From NCBI RefSeq assembly GCF_001642475.1, contig NW_019173972.1, forward strand, positions 1 through 64,000: DNA of 64,000 nt, given 5' to 3'. The stretch is from Fonsecaea monophora (lineage: Eukaryota; Ascomycota; Eurotiomycetes; Chaetothyriales; Herpotrichiellaceae). Position numbers and translations under genes: made by a program. Below are positions 34,620 to 45,385 of the stretch, in pieces (the stretch's first letter is position 1; each line of letters starts with the position of its first letter). The notes beneath the pieces were generated by a model. The model was not told the origin of the DNA. It saw only the letters and a program-made list of their open reading frames with translations, and did no database searches.

Positions 34620-36932
34620 ATGGCCAGTCCACCTCCATCCTACGGCGAGCCTCCTCCCCTCCAAAGTTACCGCCGGTCGTTTACTGCTCCCCCACGCGCA
34701 CTCTCCTTCCATGAAAAAGCTGCATTGGACAAATCAGACGCTGATGCCGATATCCTATACTCCCATCCCTCGGCGCGCATTATTGCCTTCTCCCCTCCGA
34801 CAGAATCGATCCCTCCACAGAGCAAAGAGACTCCACCTGATGTCGACTACCCGATTGACACGGTAGAAACCCTGCCATGGCGATCGCGCTCAGAGATTCT
34901 GGCTTCAACCGGTGCCATCGTAATAGAGAAGGTCCGTGGCTCCAGCTATTTCCTGAAATCCGCCGATCAGAAGGTCATCCACACCATCATGCGAAATTCC
35001 CAATGCTGGTGTGTCGATGGGGAATCCAAATTTGTCTTGCGCAGAGGGAAATTCAGATACTACAGAATTGAGCTGCCTTCAGAAACGGAAGAGGACAAGA
35101 AGAAAGTGGAGGAACTTAAAGCCGCTCTGCCCAAAGTACTCCGATTTGAGAGGACGCCATGTCCATTCAAGCGCGCATTCCACGTGGATCTGCCAGAAGA
35201 CGCAATAACACCTCGAAGGAAGGGGACCTGGAAACGAAGACAGCCACCAGAGCCGACCACTCCGAATACTGATCCATTGCCCGCCGGGCGTACAAAGACT
35301 TCACGAGCGTGGAGTTTTCAAGGACAGAACGGCTTGAGGTCCGTCCAGACTTATGGGCGTCGTGGGTCAGACTATGGCTACAGCCCAAGTCCAAGCTCAT
35401 CTCGTTCACGGCCCGGGGCTGATGGATATAGGTCCTCGACCCCGTCTAGTGTTGCTTCCAGTGAGGACCCCCATGAAAGACGGCAGGATGACGAGTATAG
35501 CGAGGATGGTTCGCAGCACGGTGACGAGCGCGAGGACTTTGTTTCAAGACGAAGTCTTGCTCGGAATACAATCGCAGCTTCCCGGCTGCAGCAACTTTTG
35601 GCAGGGGATAAAGAGCATGTGAATGTGAAGCCAGCCGAATCGGACGACGAAGGCAGTCGAGCCGAATCTTCAGAGGATGCAATTCCCACACAGCCTATTG
35701 CCCCGCCCACAGTCGGAGATGAAGCCGACCCGGCTGTCGAAGTGACTCCAACGTCGGAACAGTCTCCAGAAGGTGCTATAGACGAACCACCTGGCGAGAC
35801 AAATGCGTCAGGACCAGGGGAGGGCAGGCTAGAAATTGAGCTTCCCCAGGCGGAAAGCTGCTCAGGAGAAGATCACGGAGAGCATCAGCCAGAAGGGCAT
35901 CATCAGGACACGAAAGCTTCCGTGGAGGTAGCTGCCGAAAAATCAGAACAAACTGCAGCAACGCCTATGTCCACTCAGCCCGAATCCGACCCGGCTCAAT
36001 TAAACATCATTGAGCCACCTGCGGACGATGAGGGTGTTGAGGCCACAATGGAGCCACCTGCAACCGATGATATAGGGGGACCTGAAGCACCCCCACCATT
36101 GAAGTCAGAAGAGGAATCTAAGGCACATGAAGTGGTCGAGGTCGCCAGAACTCAAGGTTCTCTTAGCAGGGTCTCGAGTGTCGACTCCTTCTACACGACA
36201 GATTCTTTAGCACCAGAGCCGCTCGATGAACATGTCCAGATTATCGACTTTGAACAACGTCATCCTGCAGAAGGGTACCCTCCTTTCTTTTTGAATAGAA
36301 ATCAGCATCAAAGAGGTCTCTCGGAGCTTACAGTCACGGCGTCCACGGTGGAATCCGAACAAAGTCCAATGAAGCGGCCCTCGACCAGCGACTCCATGGA
36401 CAAGTCTTCAACTCCGGAACTCGCGCAATCTTCCATGTCAGATTCGTCTTGGCCGGATGTTCATACACCTCCAACGTCGCCGAGCAAAGACGGATTGAGA
36501 CGGCGCTTGCACGCCAAACGATCATTTTCGCCTCTCCCACCATCCACCACTCTGCTATCACCTTCGCCCTCTCCGACAAACTATGGAAGTCCCTTCACTG
36601 CGGATTTCCTGCAAAAAGCCGCCAATGTTGCATTCGTGAAACCCATCGAAGCCGTTGTCCTGCTGGTCCACATTCTAGCTCGAATAGCCGGGGGTGCCAC
36701 GGTGAGTGACTTACTGAGTGGCGACTTGTTTCGCAGGCCGGAAGCACACCGGCGAAGGTCGAGCTTTCCCGACCAGCCGTCGGCGCCGAGGGATGACAGT
36801 GAGGAGGAAGATGACTTTGGAGTGCCAATCAGAGGACGAACGAGAAGTCATGATCCCGGTATGAGGACTGCTACAACAAAGACCATGACAACAAAAGACG
36901 ACGACGCAGACTCCATCTTTGATCTGGATTAG
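34620..36932 (+). CDS. INP1: Inheritance of peroxisomes protein 1 (Inp1)
   Basis: Single-exon 770-aa protein. Inp1 is a peripheral peroxisomal protein that tethers peroxisomes in the mother cell or compartment during division. The N-terminal Inp1 domain (about residues 45-185) is recognisable from ARIIAFSP, YPIDTVETLPWRSRSE, SSYFLKS, MRNSQCWCVDGESKFVLRR and YYRIELP. The middle is long, acidic and disordered (repeated EPPA, SEQ and DDEG words), as usual for filamentous-fungal Inp1. Near the C-terminus, FLQKAANVAFVKPIEAVVLL begins an amphipathic or hydrophobic helix that may contact the membrane. The start ATG follows directly on a CAGC context with no closer upstream in-frame ATG. Assignment rests on the conserved N-terminal block. 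Confidence 0.86.
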   Translation: MASPPPSYGEPPPLQSYRRSFTAPPRALSFHEKAALDKSDADADILYSHPSARIIAFSPPTESIPPQSKETPPDVDYPIDTVETLPWRSRSEILASTGAIVIEKVRGSSYFLKSADQKVIHTIMRNSQCWCVDGESKFVLRRGKFRYYRIELPSETEEDKKKVEELKAALPKVLRFERTPCPFKRAFHVDLPEDAITPRRKGTWKRRQPPEPTTPNTDPLPAGRTKTSRAWSFQGQNGLRSVQTYGRRGSDYGYSPSPSSSRSRPGADGYRSSTPSSVASSEDPHERRQDDEYSEDGSQHGDEREDFVSRRSLARNTIAASRLQQLLAGDKEHVNVKPAESDDEGSRAESSEDAIPTQPIAPPTVGDEADPAVEVTPTSEQSPEGAIDEPPGETNASGPGEGRLEIELPQAESCSGEDHGEHQPEGHHQDTKASVEVAAEKSEQTAATPMSTQPESDPAQLNIIEPPADDEGVEATMEPPATDDIGGPEAPPPLKSEEESKAHEVVEVARTQGSLSRVSSVDSFYTTDSLAPEPLDEHVQIIDFEQRHPAEGYPPFFLNRNQHQRGLSELTVTASTVESEQSPMKRPSTSDSMDKSSTPELAQSSMSDSSWPDVHTPPTSPSKDGLRRRLHAKRSFSPLPPSTTLLSPSPSPTNYGSPFTADFLQKAANVAFVKPIEAVVLLVHILARIAGGATVSDLLSGDLFRRPEAHRRRSSFPDQPSAPRDDSEEEDDFGVPIRGRTRSHDPGMRTATTKTMTTKDDDADSIFDLD

Positions 36933-37620
36933 GCATCCTGCTCCTGATATAGCCTGCAGGGCCGGGCGGGTTATCACCCGTGCAAGACCAGCGTGTCGAG
37001 CTGATTTACCGGCTATTAATCAACGGCCAACGTGTATATTCGAGCACGATGTGCCTTTACGACCATAGTAACGACTGGGTCCTATGTAAAAAGATCGCGG
37101 GAAGTTTGTGGAAAGTTTGCTTGTTTGTTGATGATACCACCAGTTATCTCTCTCAATGACGGAATTGTATTGGATTGGCTGCTTCTTGCGCCGCTCTGTA
37201 TGTGTCTCGCTTGTCTTGCAGCTCTCGTGTTAGAACCGAGACATTCTTTTTTCCATCTTTGCAAACGTTGTCGGCGTCTTCTTAAGTGATGTCGGATAGA
37301 CACACTGCCGCTGACTATCCTGTAGCACACTCCCTTGAGTGCCATGTTTGGTTTGGCGGAGGGGGACTGACAGGTCATCAATGGCCATCATGTTCCAGCT
37401 GCAGAAGAGGCATTTGTCCAAGCTCGTGTCGTGGCCCACCTGCAGTATATCCTGTGGCATTGCTCACATCTTCGTAGGTTAACCGGATTCGGCCAGTGGA
37501 AGACGATATTGCAGCAGCAGATGACATTCCGCTGCCCTCCAACCCCAACCCCGTCCTCATGCTGAAGGGGAGTATCCACATTGTCGTCCCTTATGAGAAC
37601 AAGGATGCTCATGCCTTCCG
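36933..37620. other. Convergent intergenic region
   Basis: About 690 bp between the Inp1 and SRP14 3' ends. ORFs of up to 99 codons on both strands show no recognisable motif. Nothing supported. Confidence 0.55.
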
Positions 37621-38122
37621 TCACGATCCAGAAGGCTTCTCGCCGCCGCCTCCTGCTGCTCCAGCCTTGCCCTTCTTCTTCGCCTTCGCCTTCTCCTTGG
37701 CTTTCTTCTTATCCCTCTTCCTCAGCCCCTCCATGCCCTTCTTACAGATCTCGGCATACTTGGTGTAGAACGCCTCCAACTCGGAAATCTCAACCACGGT
37801 CGCAAATTTCACCTTGTCCTTCTTCTCGACACCAGCCTTGGATTTCTTGGCCGCTAACCGGTGTTGTTTCGACAGGCCGTTTGTGGCGCGTATCAGGACC
37901 TGTGATGAAGGTGAAGATGAGGTCTCTTTGTCTGTGGCTGTCAAGGGCTTTTGAGTGAGGTAGACGGAGCCGTGGGTTGCGGCGTGGGTGGACGAGAGGA
38001 GGGTGGTGAGGCGCGAGAGGAACTGTATACACACATATTCACATCAGACACGGCTCATTCGTCTATCAGACGGACAAGGAAGGAAATATCACCTCGTCGT
38101 TGCTTAGGCGCTCCTGCGCCAT
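37621..38122 (-). CDS. SRP14: Signal recognition particle subunit SRP14
   Basis: Alu-domain subunit of the cytosolic signal recognition particle; with SRP RNA it delays elongation while ribosomes are brought to the ER. Exons 38122-38093 (MAQERLSNDE) and 38022-37621 encode 143 aa; the intron is 70 nt, phase 0. Conserved features are FLSRLTTLLSS, GSVYLTQKPL, VLIRATNG, the beta-strand FATVVEISELEAFYTKYAEI and the basic GLRKRDKKKAK. The C-terminal tail is Lys/Ala/Gly rich, as common in fungal homologues. Divergent from SGD1 with only 276 bp between start codons. Confidence 0.94.
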
Positions 38123-38398
38123 GTTTGTGGGTCTGTTCGTTCTAGCGACAGTTACTGTGATCGAGTTTCCATATTCATAGCAGTGAGGGAATTGGCCGTT
38201 GGTTGGTGGGGGATGCACGGAGGATCGTGACACAAAAAATGCCGCCTAAACTTCGGCTGAACCACCTCCGCATTTTCCAAAAAATTAATGTCCAAGTCCA
38301 AGCACAATGTTACAAGTGCGCACGGCCCACGAAGTCTTGTCTAGACATTTCCAGACAACCAGGAGAACGGCTTTTCGGGATCTATTGTGTCGGAGCCA
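38123..38398. promoter_or_regulatory. Compact divergent promoter, SRP14 and SGD1
   Basis: 276 bp drive a protein-targeting gene and a ribosome-biogenesis gene in opposite directions. A/T tracts (AAAAAATG at 38236 and CCAAAAAATTAATG near 38279) resemble, but do not match, the yeast RRPE element. No TATA box is clear. Confidence 0.5.
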
Positions 38399-40990
38399 AT
38401 GTCGCGACACAATGCGCGAGCCCGAAATGGCCTGAAGTTACCCTTTGCGCTTGAGAAGGAACTCGGGCTAGAGCACAGGTCGCAACCAAGCGCTAGAGGT
38501 GGGCGGCGACAGCAGCAAAATGGCTCGGTGCAGAGCAGAAAAGAGCAGCGCAAGGCGCAAAGACTGGAGAAGAGACAGAATACCAGGGGTGGAAGATCCC
38601 AAAGGGGACCGCCGGTGACAGAGAACGGGTTCTCAGATGAAGACTCGGACGCAGATGAAATCGACGAACCCAACCCTGTGCACGTTGCGCCGAAAAGAGA
38701 CGACACCGTGAAATTGAAGGTTCCGCAAAATGAACCGAAAAAGCTAAAATCAATCCTCAAAAGGCAAAAAATCCAATCTCCATCGTTGTCTGAAACCTCT
38801 CTTCCGCCACGATCACGGTCCTCCTCTCCCGGTCTCGTTCTCGACGCCAATTCCCAAGCCTTCAGAGAGCGGGCCGCACAGGATGATGCTGAGATTGCGG
38901 CACTTGAGAGAAAACTAGGCTTGAAGAAGAGGAAAACGCCAAAGTCTTTTGCGGACGATGGGTTGGATGAGTTACTCGAGGGGCTGGACGCCGAGGATGG
39001 GGGTGTCAAGAGGAAGAGCGAAAGCGAGGCGTGGTTGGAGAGGAAGAGAAGGAAACCTGATACCGAGGACAGTGAGCTTACTGAGGACGATTTTGACCTT
39101 GAAGACGAGAGCGAGGATGACGAGCTTGATGAATTCGGGACTGATCAAGGAGACAGTGGTGATCTGTTGGATGAGGACCTGGGAGAGGATTCCGACGAGG
39201 AGGAGTCCGAAGACGGTTCGGGGCGAGCAAGTGAGGGCTCGTTTGAAGGCTTCGAGTCAGATGAAGAGATGCCCGACATTCAACCCAAAAAGGTTCGAGA
39301 GAATCCTTACGTCGCCCCAGTCTCCCAAACAGCCACAGGGAAATATATTCCGCCATCATTGAGAAAAGCACAAAACTCCGAAGGTCCTTCACTGGAAAGA
39401 CTGAAGAGGCAACTTCAAGGCCACCTGAACAAGTTATCAGAAGCGAACCTCGTCTCAATACTAGGAGAGGTCGAGAAGCTCTACCAGTCTAACCCTAGGC
39501 AGGACGTTACAACCGCCCTGATCGACCTTCTTTTGACCTTGTTTTGTAACAAATCAACTCTCTCAAACACCTTTGTTATCCTTCACGCGGCATTTGCCAC
39601 CGCAGTATACAAGGTTGTTGGCGTGGATTTCGGCGCGGAACTCCTTTCTCAGTTGATCGAGCGACTTGATCAGTATCGCAGCGATACTGCTACTGGCAAA
39701 GAGGCACTCAATCTGATCAGTCTTCTCAGTCACCTCTTCACATTCCGTCTAATTAGCAGCACCATCATCTTCGACTACGTCCGATTATTACTCGAGCGAC
39801 TAAGCGAGAACAACACGGAGTTGTTGCTGCGTCTAGTCCGGGACTGTGGCCAGCAATTGAGGCAAGATGATCCATCCTCGCTCAAAGATATCGTCCAAAT
39901 CATGCAAAAGGAGGCCGCCCGAATGAATTCAGCAGGAGCACAGATGAGCGTACGGACGAAATTCATGATCGAAACGATCACGGATTTGAAGAACAACAAG
40001 ATGAAAGCTGCGGCGAATAATGCAGGCGTAGCAAGTGAGCACATCACACTGATGCGTAAAGTGCTTGGTTCGTTGAATAACAGCCGCACGGTGAGGGCAT
40101 CTGAGCCGCTGCGAATCACGAGGGATGATATCAAGAACAGCGACAAGAAGGGAAAATGGTGGTTAGTGGGAGCCAGCTGGAAAGGTCATGAGCCTACAGA
40201 AGCACCAGCTGAAGGACGAAGTGACAACTCGATCACGATGAATAGTGTTGGACTTGATGACGATGATTCAGTCGATCTCCTCGCCCTATCACGCCATTAC
40301 GGTATGAACACCGACATTCGGCGCTCCATTTTTGTCGCCCTTCTCTCGGCAGTGGACTACCAAGATGCGCATCTACGCCTCCTCAAACTGCGTCTTAAGC
40401 GCACCCAAGAGCAGGAGATCCCCAAAGTCCTGCTTCGCTGCAGCGCCGGTGAAAATCCATACAACCACTATTACACCCTTGTGGCGAGGAAGTTGTGCCT
40501 GGACAAGAAGATGCGCAAGGCCTTTCAGTTTGCATTATGGGATTTCTTCAGGAGAATGGGCGAGAAGCCGCCTCGGGAAGACGACGAGGACGAAGATATG
40601 GGAGAAGACGATCAAGAAGTGGGACTCACCGAGATCGCCAACGTCGCACGGTTATACGCTTGTCTGATCATGGATGGAGCCGAAACACTGGGCGTATTGA
40701 AAGTGCTGGAGCTCGCCTACATCAAGGAACGGACAACCATGTTTGTAGAGCTCTTGCTCATCATTGTCATGACCGAGGCTAAAGACAAACCGGAAGCGTT
40801 GACCAAAGTGTTTGAGCGTGCAGCTGAGACGCCTCAGATCATCAAGAGGTTGCAGTTCTTCATTAAGAAAAATGTGCGGACTTCAGATCTGGTCGGAAAG
40901 AAGGAAAGAGACATCGTCAAACGAGGCTGCCAAACTGCTCTGGAGACACTGAGAAGACTCGAGGTAATGGACGACGAGGCTGATGTGTGA
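38399..40990 (+). CDS. SGD1: Nucleolar MIF4G/MA3 protein SGD1 (NOM1)
   Basis: Single exon, 863 aa. Nucleolar ribosome-biogenesis factor of the Sgd1/NOM1 family, needed for 40S maturation and known to bind the eIF4A-like helicase Fal1. The N-terminal third is basic, then acidic and disordered (DEDSDADEIDEPN; DDFDLEDESEDDELDEFG). The MIF4G helical domain runs from about residue 330 (LERLKRQLQGHLNKLSEANL) to about 540. The MA3 domain starts near residue 638 (DIRRSIFVALLSAVDYQDAH) and runs to about 760. The preceding KGKWWLVGASWKG is a family signature. The ATG at 38399 was chosen because the frame upstream offers only a GTG. Confidence 0.94.
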   Translation: MSRHNARARNGLKLPFALEKELGLEHRSQPSARGGRRQQQNGSVQSRKEQRKAQRLEKRQNTRGGRSQRGPPVTENGFSDEDSDADEIDEPNPVHVAPKRDDTVKLKVPQNEPKKLKSILKRQKIQSPSLSETSLPPRSRSSSPGLVLDANSQAFRERAAQDDAEIAALERKLGLKKRKTPKSFADDGLDELLEGLDAEDGGVKRKSESEAWLERKRRKPDTEDSELTEDDFDLEDESEDDELDEFGTDQGDSGDLLDEDLGEDSDEEESEDGSGRASEGSFEGFESDEEMPDIQPKKVRENPYVAPVSQTATGKYIPPSLRKAQNSEGPSLERLKRQLQGHLNKLSEANLVSILGEVEKLYQSNPRQDVTTALIDLLLTLFCNKSTLSNTFVILHAAFATAVYKVVGVDFGAELLSQLIERLDQYRSDTATGKEALNLISLLSHLFTFRLISSTIIFDYVRLLLERLSENNTELLLRLVRDCGQQLRQDDPSSLKDIVQIMQKEAARMNSAGAQMSVRTKFMIETITDLKNNKMKAAANNAGVASEHITLMRKVLGSLNNSRTVRASEPLRITRDDIKNSDKKGKWWLVGASWKGHEPTEAPAEGRSDNSITMNSVGLDDDDSVDLLALSRHYGMNTDIRRSIFVALLSAVDYQDAHLRLLKLRLKRTQEQEIPKVLLRCSAGENPYNHYYTLVARKLCLDKKMRKAFQFALWDFFRRMGEKPPREDDEDEDMGEDDQEVGLTEIANVARLYACLIMDGAETLGVLKVLELAYIKERTTMFVELLLIIVMTEAKDKPEALTKVFERAAETPQIIKRLQFFIKKNVRTSDLVGKKERDIVKRGCQTALETLRRLEVMDDEADV

Positions 40991-41192
40991 GAGATGGGTT
41001 GCAGACGTATATGAGCCATCGCTCGACATACAAACCATGGGATCGCGTTTGGTTGAAACCGCACAAACCATCCAAAAACTCCGTCTGCCGCCAACATGTG
41101 TTTGACGGTCTCTGGCTCTATATGACGGTTCAACACATCATGAAGGAGCAACATATATCTCGTCATAACACACGCTCTCCCAGAAGGAGGTC

Positions 41193-41771
41193 ATGGATGA
41201 TCACGCTTCGCCCGCAATGCAACGATTTCCAGAAGAAACAGTCGAGATTTCGCTGCACCTCCTCCGCTGGCTTCTCCACGAACTCGATGAATGTGCAAGA
41301 TCCTTGTATGCCGAGATGGTCCGACCGAGCACGAGCACAAGCACAACGACAAGCGATAGCCCAGGCCCAAGCACAGCTCCTCTCCATGGACACGATACGA
41401 CCCGTCTGCCCTCGACGGATTTCCAACCCTACTCCAAGATGCCGTCGCCGGGGTTAGCTGTCCCCGACGACTTTCGCGTCTCACTCGACGGCGCCGAAGT
41501 GGAGAGGCTGGCCACATGTGCGCTCACCGCCACCCGGGCTCTCTTGGTGAGATATCACCAACTCCAGGACAAGTGGAGGGCGGTCAATCTGCAGAGCCGA
41601 CAGGCACAGGAAGCAGGGATGGACCTGGTTACGGGACTGTGGAACGAGCTACACCGGGTTCGGAACGGGTCGTGGGATGATGCTGAAGCCCTCAAGCGGA
41701 GTATTCAGGGAGCGATCGATAGGCTTGTGGACAGATATTTGAAATCTGTGAAAGCTGCCGAGGAAGGGTGA
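41193..41771 (+). CDS. Hypothetical 192-aa protein
   Basis: ATG-initiated single exon on the same strand as SGD1, 200 bp downstream of its stop. Layout: helical N-terminus (EETVEISLHLLRWLLHELDE), a Ser/Thr/Pro linker (STSTSTTTSDSPGPSTAP), then a longer helical region ending EALKRSIQGAIDRLVDRYLK, likely coiled coil. I do not recognise a family. Amphipathic helices and an open frame ending shortly after the last helix favour a real gene. Two antisense ORFs overlap but lack such structure. Confidence 0.6.
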   Translation: MDDHASPAMQRFPEETVEISLHLLRWLLHELDECARSLYAEMVRPSTSTSTTTSDSPGPSTAPLHGHDTTRLPSTDFQPYSKMPSPGLAVPDDFRVSLDGAEVERLATCALTATRALLVRYHQLQDKWRAVNLQSRQAQEAGMDLVTGLWNELHRVRNGSWDDAEALKRSIQGAIDRLVDRYLKSVKAAEEG

Positions 41772-42020
41772 GGTGATGGCAAGGGTGGGAGGTATTCACG
41801 ATATCAAAAATGATGGATATGTCAAGAACATGTGGGGCACCTTGAATTTGGTGCGAGCTTTGAGCTCGGAGCCTCGACGAGAAGGATCCTGATGATTCTA
41901 GATTCTGCAAGATCGGTCCTGATCTGACACCAGCTAAATGATAGTGGCTTGTGATACAAAAACGGGGTTAGAATAGATGTATTTCTGGTTCGACTTTTAA
42001 CAACGGGGAGGGAGCCCATT

Positions 42021-42904
42021 TCATATCGCAATACCACAATCCAAGATGATATTCTGGCCCGTAATAGACTTGTTCAGCACCAGCGTCTTGATCTGGTCGG
42101 CGACGTCCTCCGGGGTAGCCGTCGATTTCAAGGCGGCCTTGTCGACTGTGGCCTTGACCTTTGACTCTGGAAATTGTTTGCCCCTGTGGCCAGAAGAAGT
42201 CAGCATCGACATTATATTTTTTGCTGCCCAGAGCACGTAGTATGGAAGGAAGACAGAAGCAAGAGCCATAACCAACTGACTTACCATTCCGTCATCATGA
42301 GTCCCGGACTAACACTATTACACCGAACCTTTTTGCCGCAAATCATGGCCAGGCCCTTTGTGAGGTGCAGTTGTGCTGCCTTAGTGACGCTGTACGATAG
42401 GGAGCTCCCGCTAGGACGGACGCCAGCGAGACTGGCCACGGTGACAAAGGCGCCGCCGACGCGCTCGTCCGAGTCCGCCGTCTTCTCGAGGTGCGGCTTC
42501 GCGGCGTAGAGGAGCCACAGGTGGCTCTTGACGTTGACGTTGAAGCAGCGGTCCCAGTCGTCCTCGACGACCTGCTGCTCCAGGTCCATAAAGTCGGTCA
42601 GCCGCGTCCAGCCCGCGTTGCTGACCACGACGTCGAGCCGGCCCATCTGCGCGACCGTCTCGTGCACCAGGCGCTCGATCTCGCTGCGCTTGGAGACGTC
42701 GGCCCGGATGGCGTGGAAGCGCAGCTGGCCCTGCTGCGTGCTGTACGTGGGCTGGATCGCCGAGGCCTCCTTGATCACCTGGTCGGCCTTCTCCTGCCGC
42801 GAGTGGTAGTTGACCACCACGCGGAAGTAAGGGGCCAGAGCCTTGACCGTGGCGGCGCCAAGGCCTGCCGACGAGGCTGTGACCAGGGCGACTTTGGCAG
42901 ACAT
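42021..42904 (-). CDS. Short-chain dehydrogenase/reductase
   Basis: Exons 42904-42285 and 42183-42021 encode 260 aa; the splice is phase 2 within a Trp codon, with GTAAGT and CAG. The catalytic triad S158, Y171, K175 (YSVTKAA) and the S-N96-A-G structural motif are present. The nucleotide-binding loop reads VTASSAGLG, so the first glycine of the usual TGxxxGxG is alanine. The C-terminus GQNIILDCGIAI replaces the common VDGG ending with a cysteine. Substrate unknown; likely a cytosolic NAD(P)H-dependent oxidoreductase. Not closely similar to the KduD-like SDR at 19238-20238. Confidence 0.88.
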
Positions 42905-43398
42905 GTTCTGCCGAGATTTCTTGGGGATGAGGAAGAACAGAGAATAATTTTTGAGGGGCCGTTCAGAGCTGGATCTTCACGACTTTGGATTGGTGTTTTG
43001 GGTTTTATATCTCTGATTGATTGCCCTTCAAGTCTTGAACTGCGGCAGGTGGGTGAGTGGCAGGTGGATTGCCCGCTAGACGCAAAAGTCAAAATGGGGG
43101 GGAATTTCTCCGCACTCGCTGTTGCCCCGATGTCGCGGCGGAACATTTCCGGCGACTATTCCGTCGGGTTGATTATGCTTGCACGTGATGGAACATTTCC
43201 TCCTCCCATTGAGTTGCTCATTCTACCCGACCACATTCTAGATGGATAACACCAAAAGTGACCAATTTGCTTAGCAATATTACCCTTTCTTGAACGACTT
43301 CGAACCACCAGGGTTTAAAGACAGTTGGAATCCGGTGGCGTTATCGGTTGAACCAACATACCTCAACATACATGCAAAGCCAAATTCGCAGAGTAAAT
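42905..43398. other. Intergenic region
   Basis: About 490 bp that include the SDR promoter and the end of the kelch gene. No gene supported; a 252-codon + ORF reaching in from 42491 is an antisense shadow of the SDR. Confidence 0.55.
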
Positions 43399-44473
43399 TC
43401 ACTCATCGTCAAATTCCAGCGTCCAGAGATCCCCAAGTCGCTCGTTAGATTCCGCAAGACCCCCATGGATCACCACCTTGGGCGATGGTGAGCTACGCAA
43501 GGCATCAGCATCAAACCAACCCCGCGGAGCAGGTCGATTTTCACCCTGTATGTCCACTTTGGTCCAAGCCGACGTGTCAAGGTGGAAAATCCAGATGTCG
43601 TCAAGCATCTTTCCTGCGCCTTGGTGGCCGAGATTGCTGGGATCACTCTCGCCAAACAGGGTGACCAGAACCGATTTGTCCGAAATTGTGATTGGCACAA
43701 GGCAGCTTACACTCCGAGCGGTAGGCCCAGAGCGGCCGTCTGCATGATACGGCACAGTTGTCCAAGTATCGTCGGCGATATGATATATGTCAAGGCTGCC
43801 ACCTTGTTCAGTCTTGCCATCGAAGCCATTCATGCGATACAGCTTGCCGTCCGCGTATGCGATGGAAGGTCCTCCCCGTTCAGGCTCTGGGGCATCAGCC
43901 AGCCGTTTCCATGTCTGATCCGCAATCTGGAAGGACCAAAGATCGCGAAGTCTACCCTTTTCCGGACAGCCAGCATGGAGGAAGAGGGTATTATGACCAT
44001 CGGATGTCAACGCGTAGTAGCTTCGACCTTCGGGATATGGCAGAGATCCGTCTTTGGGAGCAACGCGCGACCACTGTTTTCCCAATGGATCAAAAGCCCA
44101 CAGCGAGCCATTCTCCTCAATTGGACTCATGGCAATCCCTCCCCGACCAGAAAAAATATAGAACTGTCCATTCACGACTGTCGAAAGAACACCCACCCGC
44201 GGAGATGGGCCTGAACTCGATGCCGTGATCTTTGACACCAAATGTTCATTGTTCTGAACTGCTAAGATGTCAACTTTTAGCAGATTGGGAGGATCTGAGC
44301 CTCTGAAACTGACCCTCACCGAGAGAAACTACGTCAACATCCGAGTCGACAGGCTCCCGTGGTTTAATCTCTCCGCCGTAGATGTAGGCATTGCTGCCAA
44401 TCACAGCCAATGCGTGCGAGGATCTCTTGACCTTCTGCTCGTCCAGGATGCATGTCCACTTAGCTCTTACCAT
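43399..44473 (-). CDS. Kelch-repeat beta-propeller protein
   Basis: Exons 44473-44320 and 44273-43399 give 342 aa. The intron (44319-44274) is only 46 nt but joins in phase 1 to read DVVSLVDIL, as needed by the fold. About five kelch units are visible, each with GG or RG followed by aromatic residues: SNAYIYGGE, QFYIFSGRGG, LFLHAGCPEKGRLRDLW, KLYRMNGFDGKTEQGG and KVVIHGGLAESNERLGDLW. No signal peptide or additional domain. Similar single-domain kelch proteins are widespread in fungi and some resemble plant nitrile-specifier proteins; function here is unknown, most likely cytosolic protein binding. Confidence 0.9.
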
Positions 44474-45301
44474 GTTGACACTGCAGTTAGATATCGTCAG
44501 TGGTACCAACGGCCGAAACAGGAAGAGGTACATTCTTTGAAAACAGCTCGACCAAGAGGACATCGCGGGCAGTTTAGTTGATTGGCCAGAAAATGAGGAC
44601 CTTAAGCCAGACTGGAAGCTCCTAGATTGTGTACGGATACGTGAACAGTACGCCAATTGGCAATCCATCAAACGCGGCCAAGTATATCACACAAGGGTAG
44701 AACATTAGATCTAACTTCCTACCTATCCTGCTCGGTGGGCGATGTATTCCAAAGAGTGAGATCGGGCCTGTCTGGAGAGAAAAAGGAACCGGACCTGAAA
44801 GGGAAATCAGGATGGAGTGTCCTCGCACGTGACTGTGTTATGCTTAAGTAAGCTAGGGCATCTGTTAAACAATGTGCAGTGCGTGCAGCCATCTATCAAT
44901 CAACATCAAACAAGACACTTCGAAAAAACTACTCTGCGCGATAGCATCCGACAATGCTCGAGATCATGGAAATGTTGAAGAGCTCTGCCCCAGAGCAGGC
45001 TTATTCACCAGCCATTTATTCTCATCGTCAGCTCGCTGTTCATTCCAGGACGATCACCTCGTTGCGAGCCAATCTGCTTCCTCAGTCCCCACCATGACTG
45101 ATGTTGGGTTGTGCTGTGTACTCGTCGCATTCAACTTTCGCTTGATCACCAGCCTTTCTCGAAATCGTATGTCTCAAAGCACGAGCGACAGGGAACCACT
45201 TTCTCTCGCCGCACCTGACCTCCTTAAGCTCATTTCAATTCGGCGGAGGCAGAGTGCTTCCATGGTGCGCATGATGGGACTGATGACGAGTATCATTCAA
45301 A

Positions 45302-45309
45302 TATAAATA
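45302..45309 (+). promoter_or_regulatory. Putative TATA box
   Basis: TATAAATA followed by GGGCC, 77 bp upstream of the ATG at 45386 of a candidate secreted peptide. Confidence 0.4.
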
Positions 45310-45385
45310 GGGCCATTACAACATGGAAAGGTAAGTCTCGAGCTTGAACGGTGCCGTTTCTGCCACCGCAAGTCTAGCCAGCATC

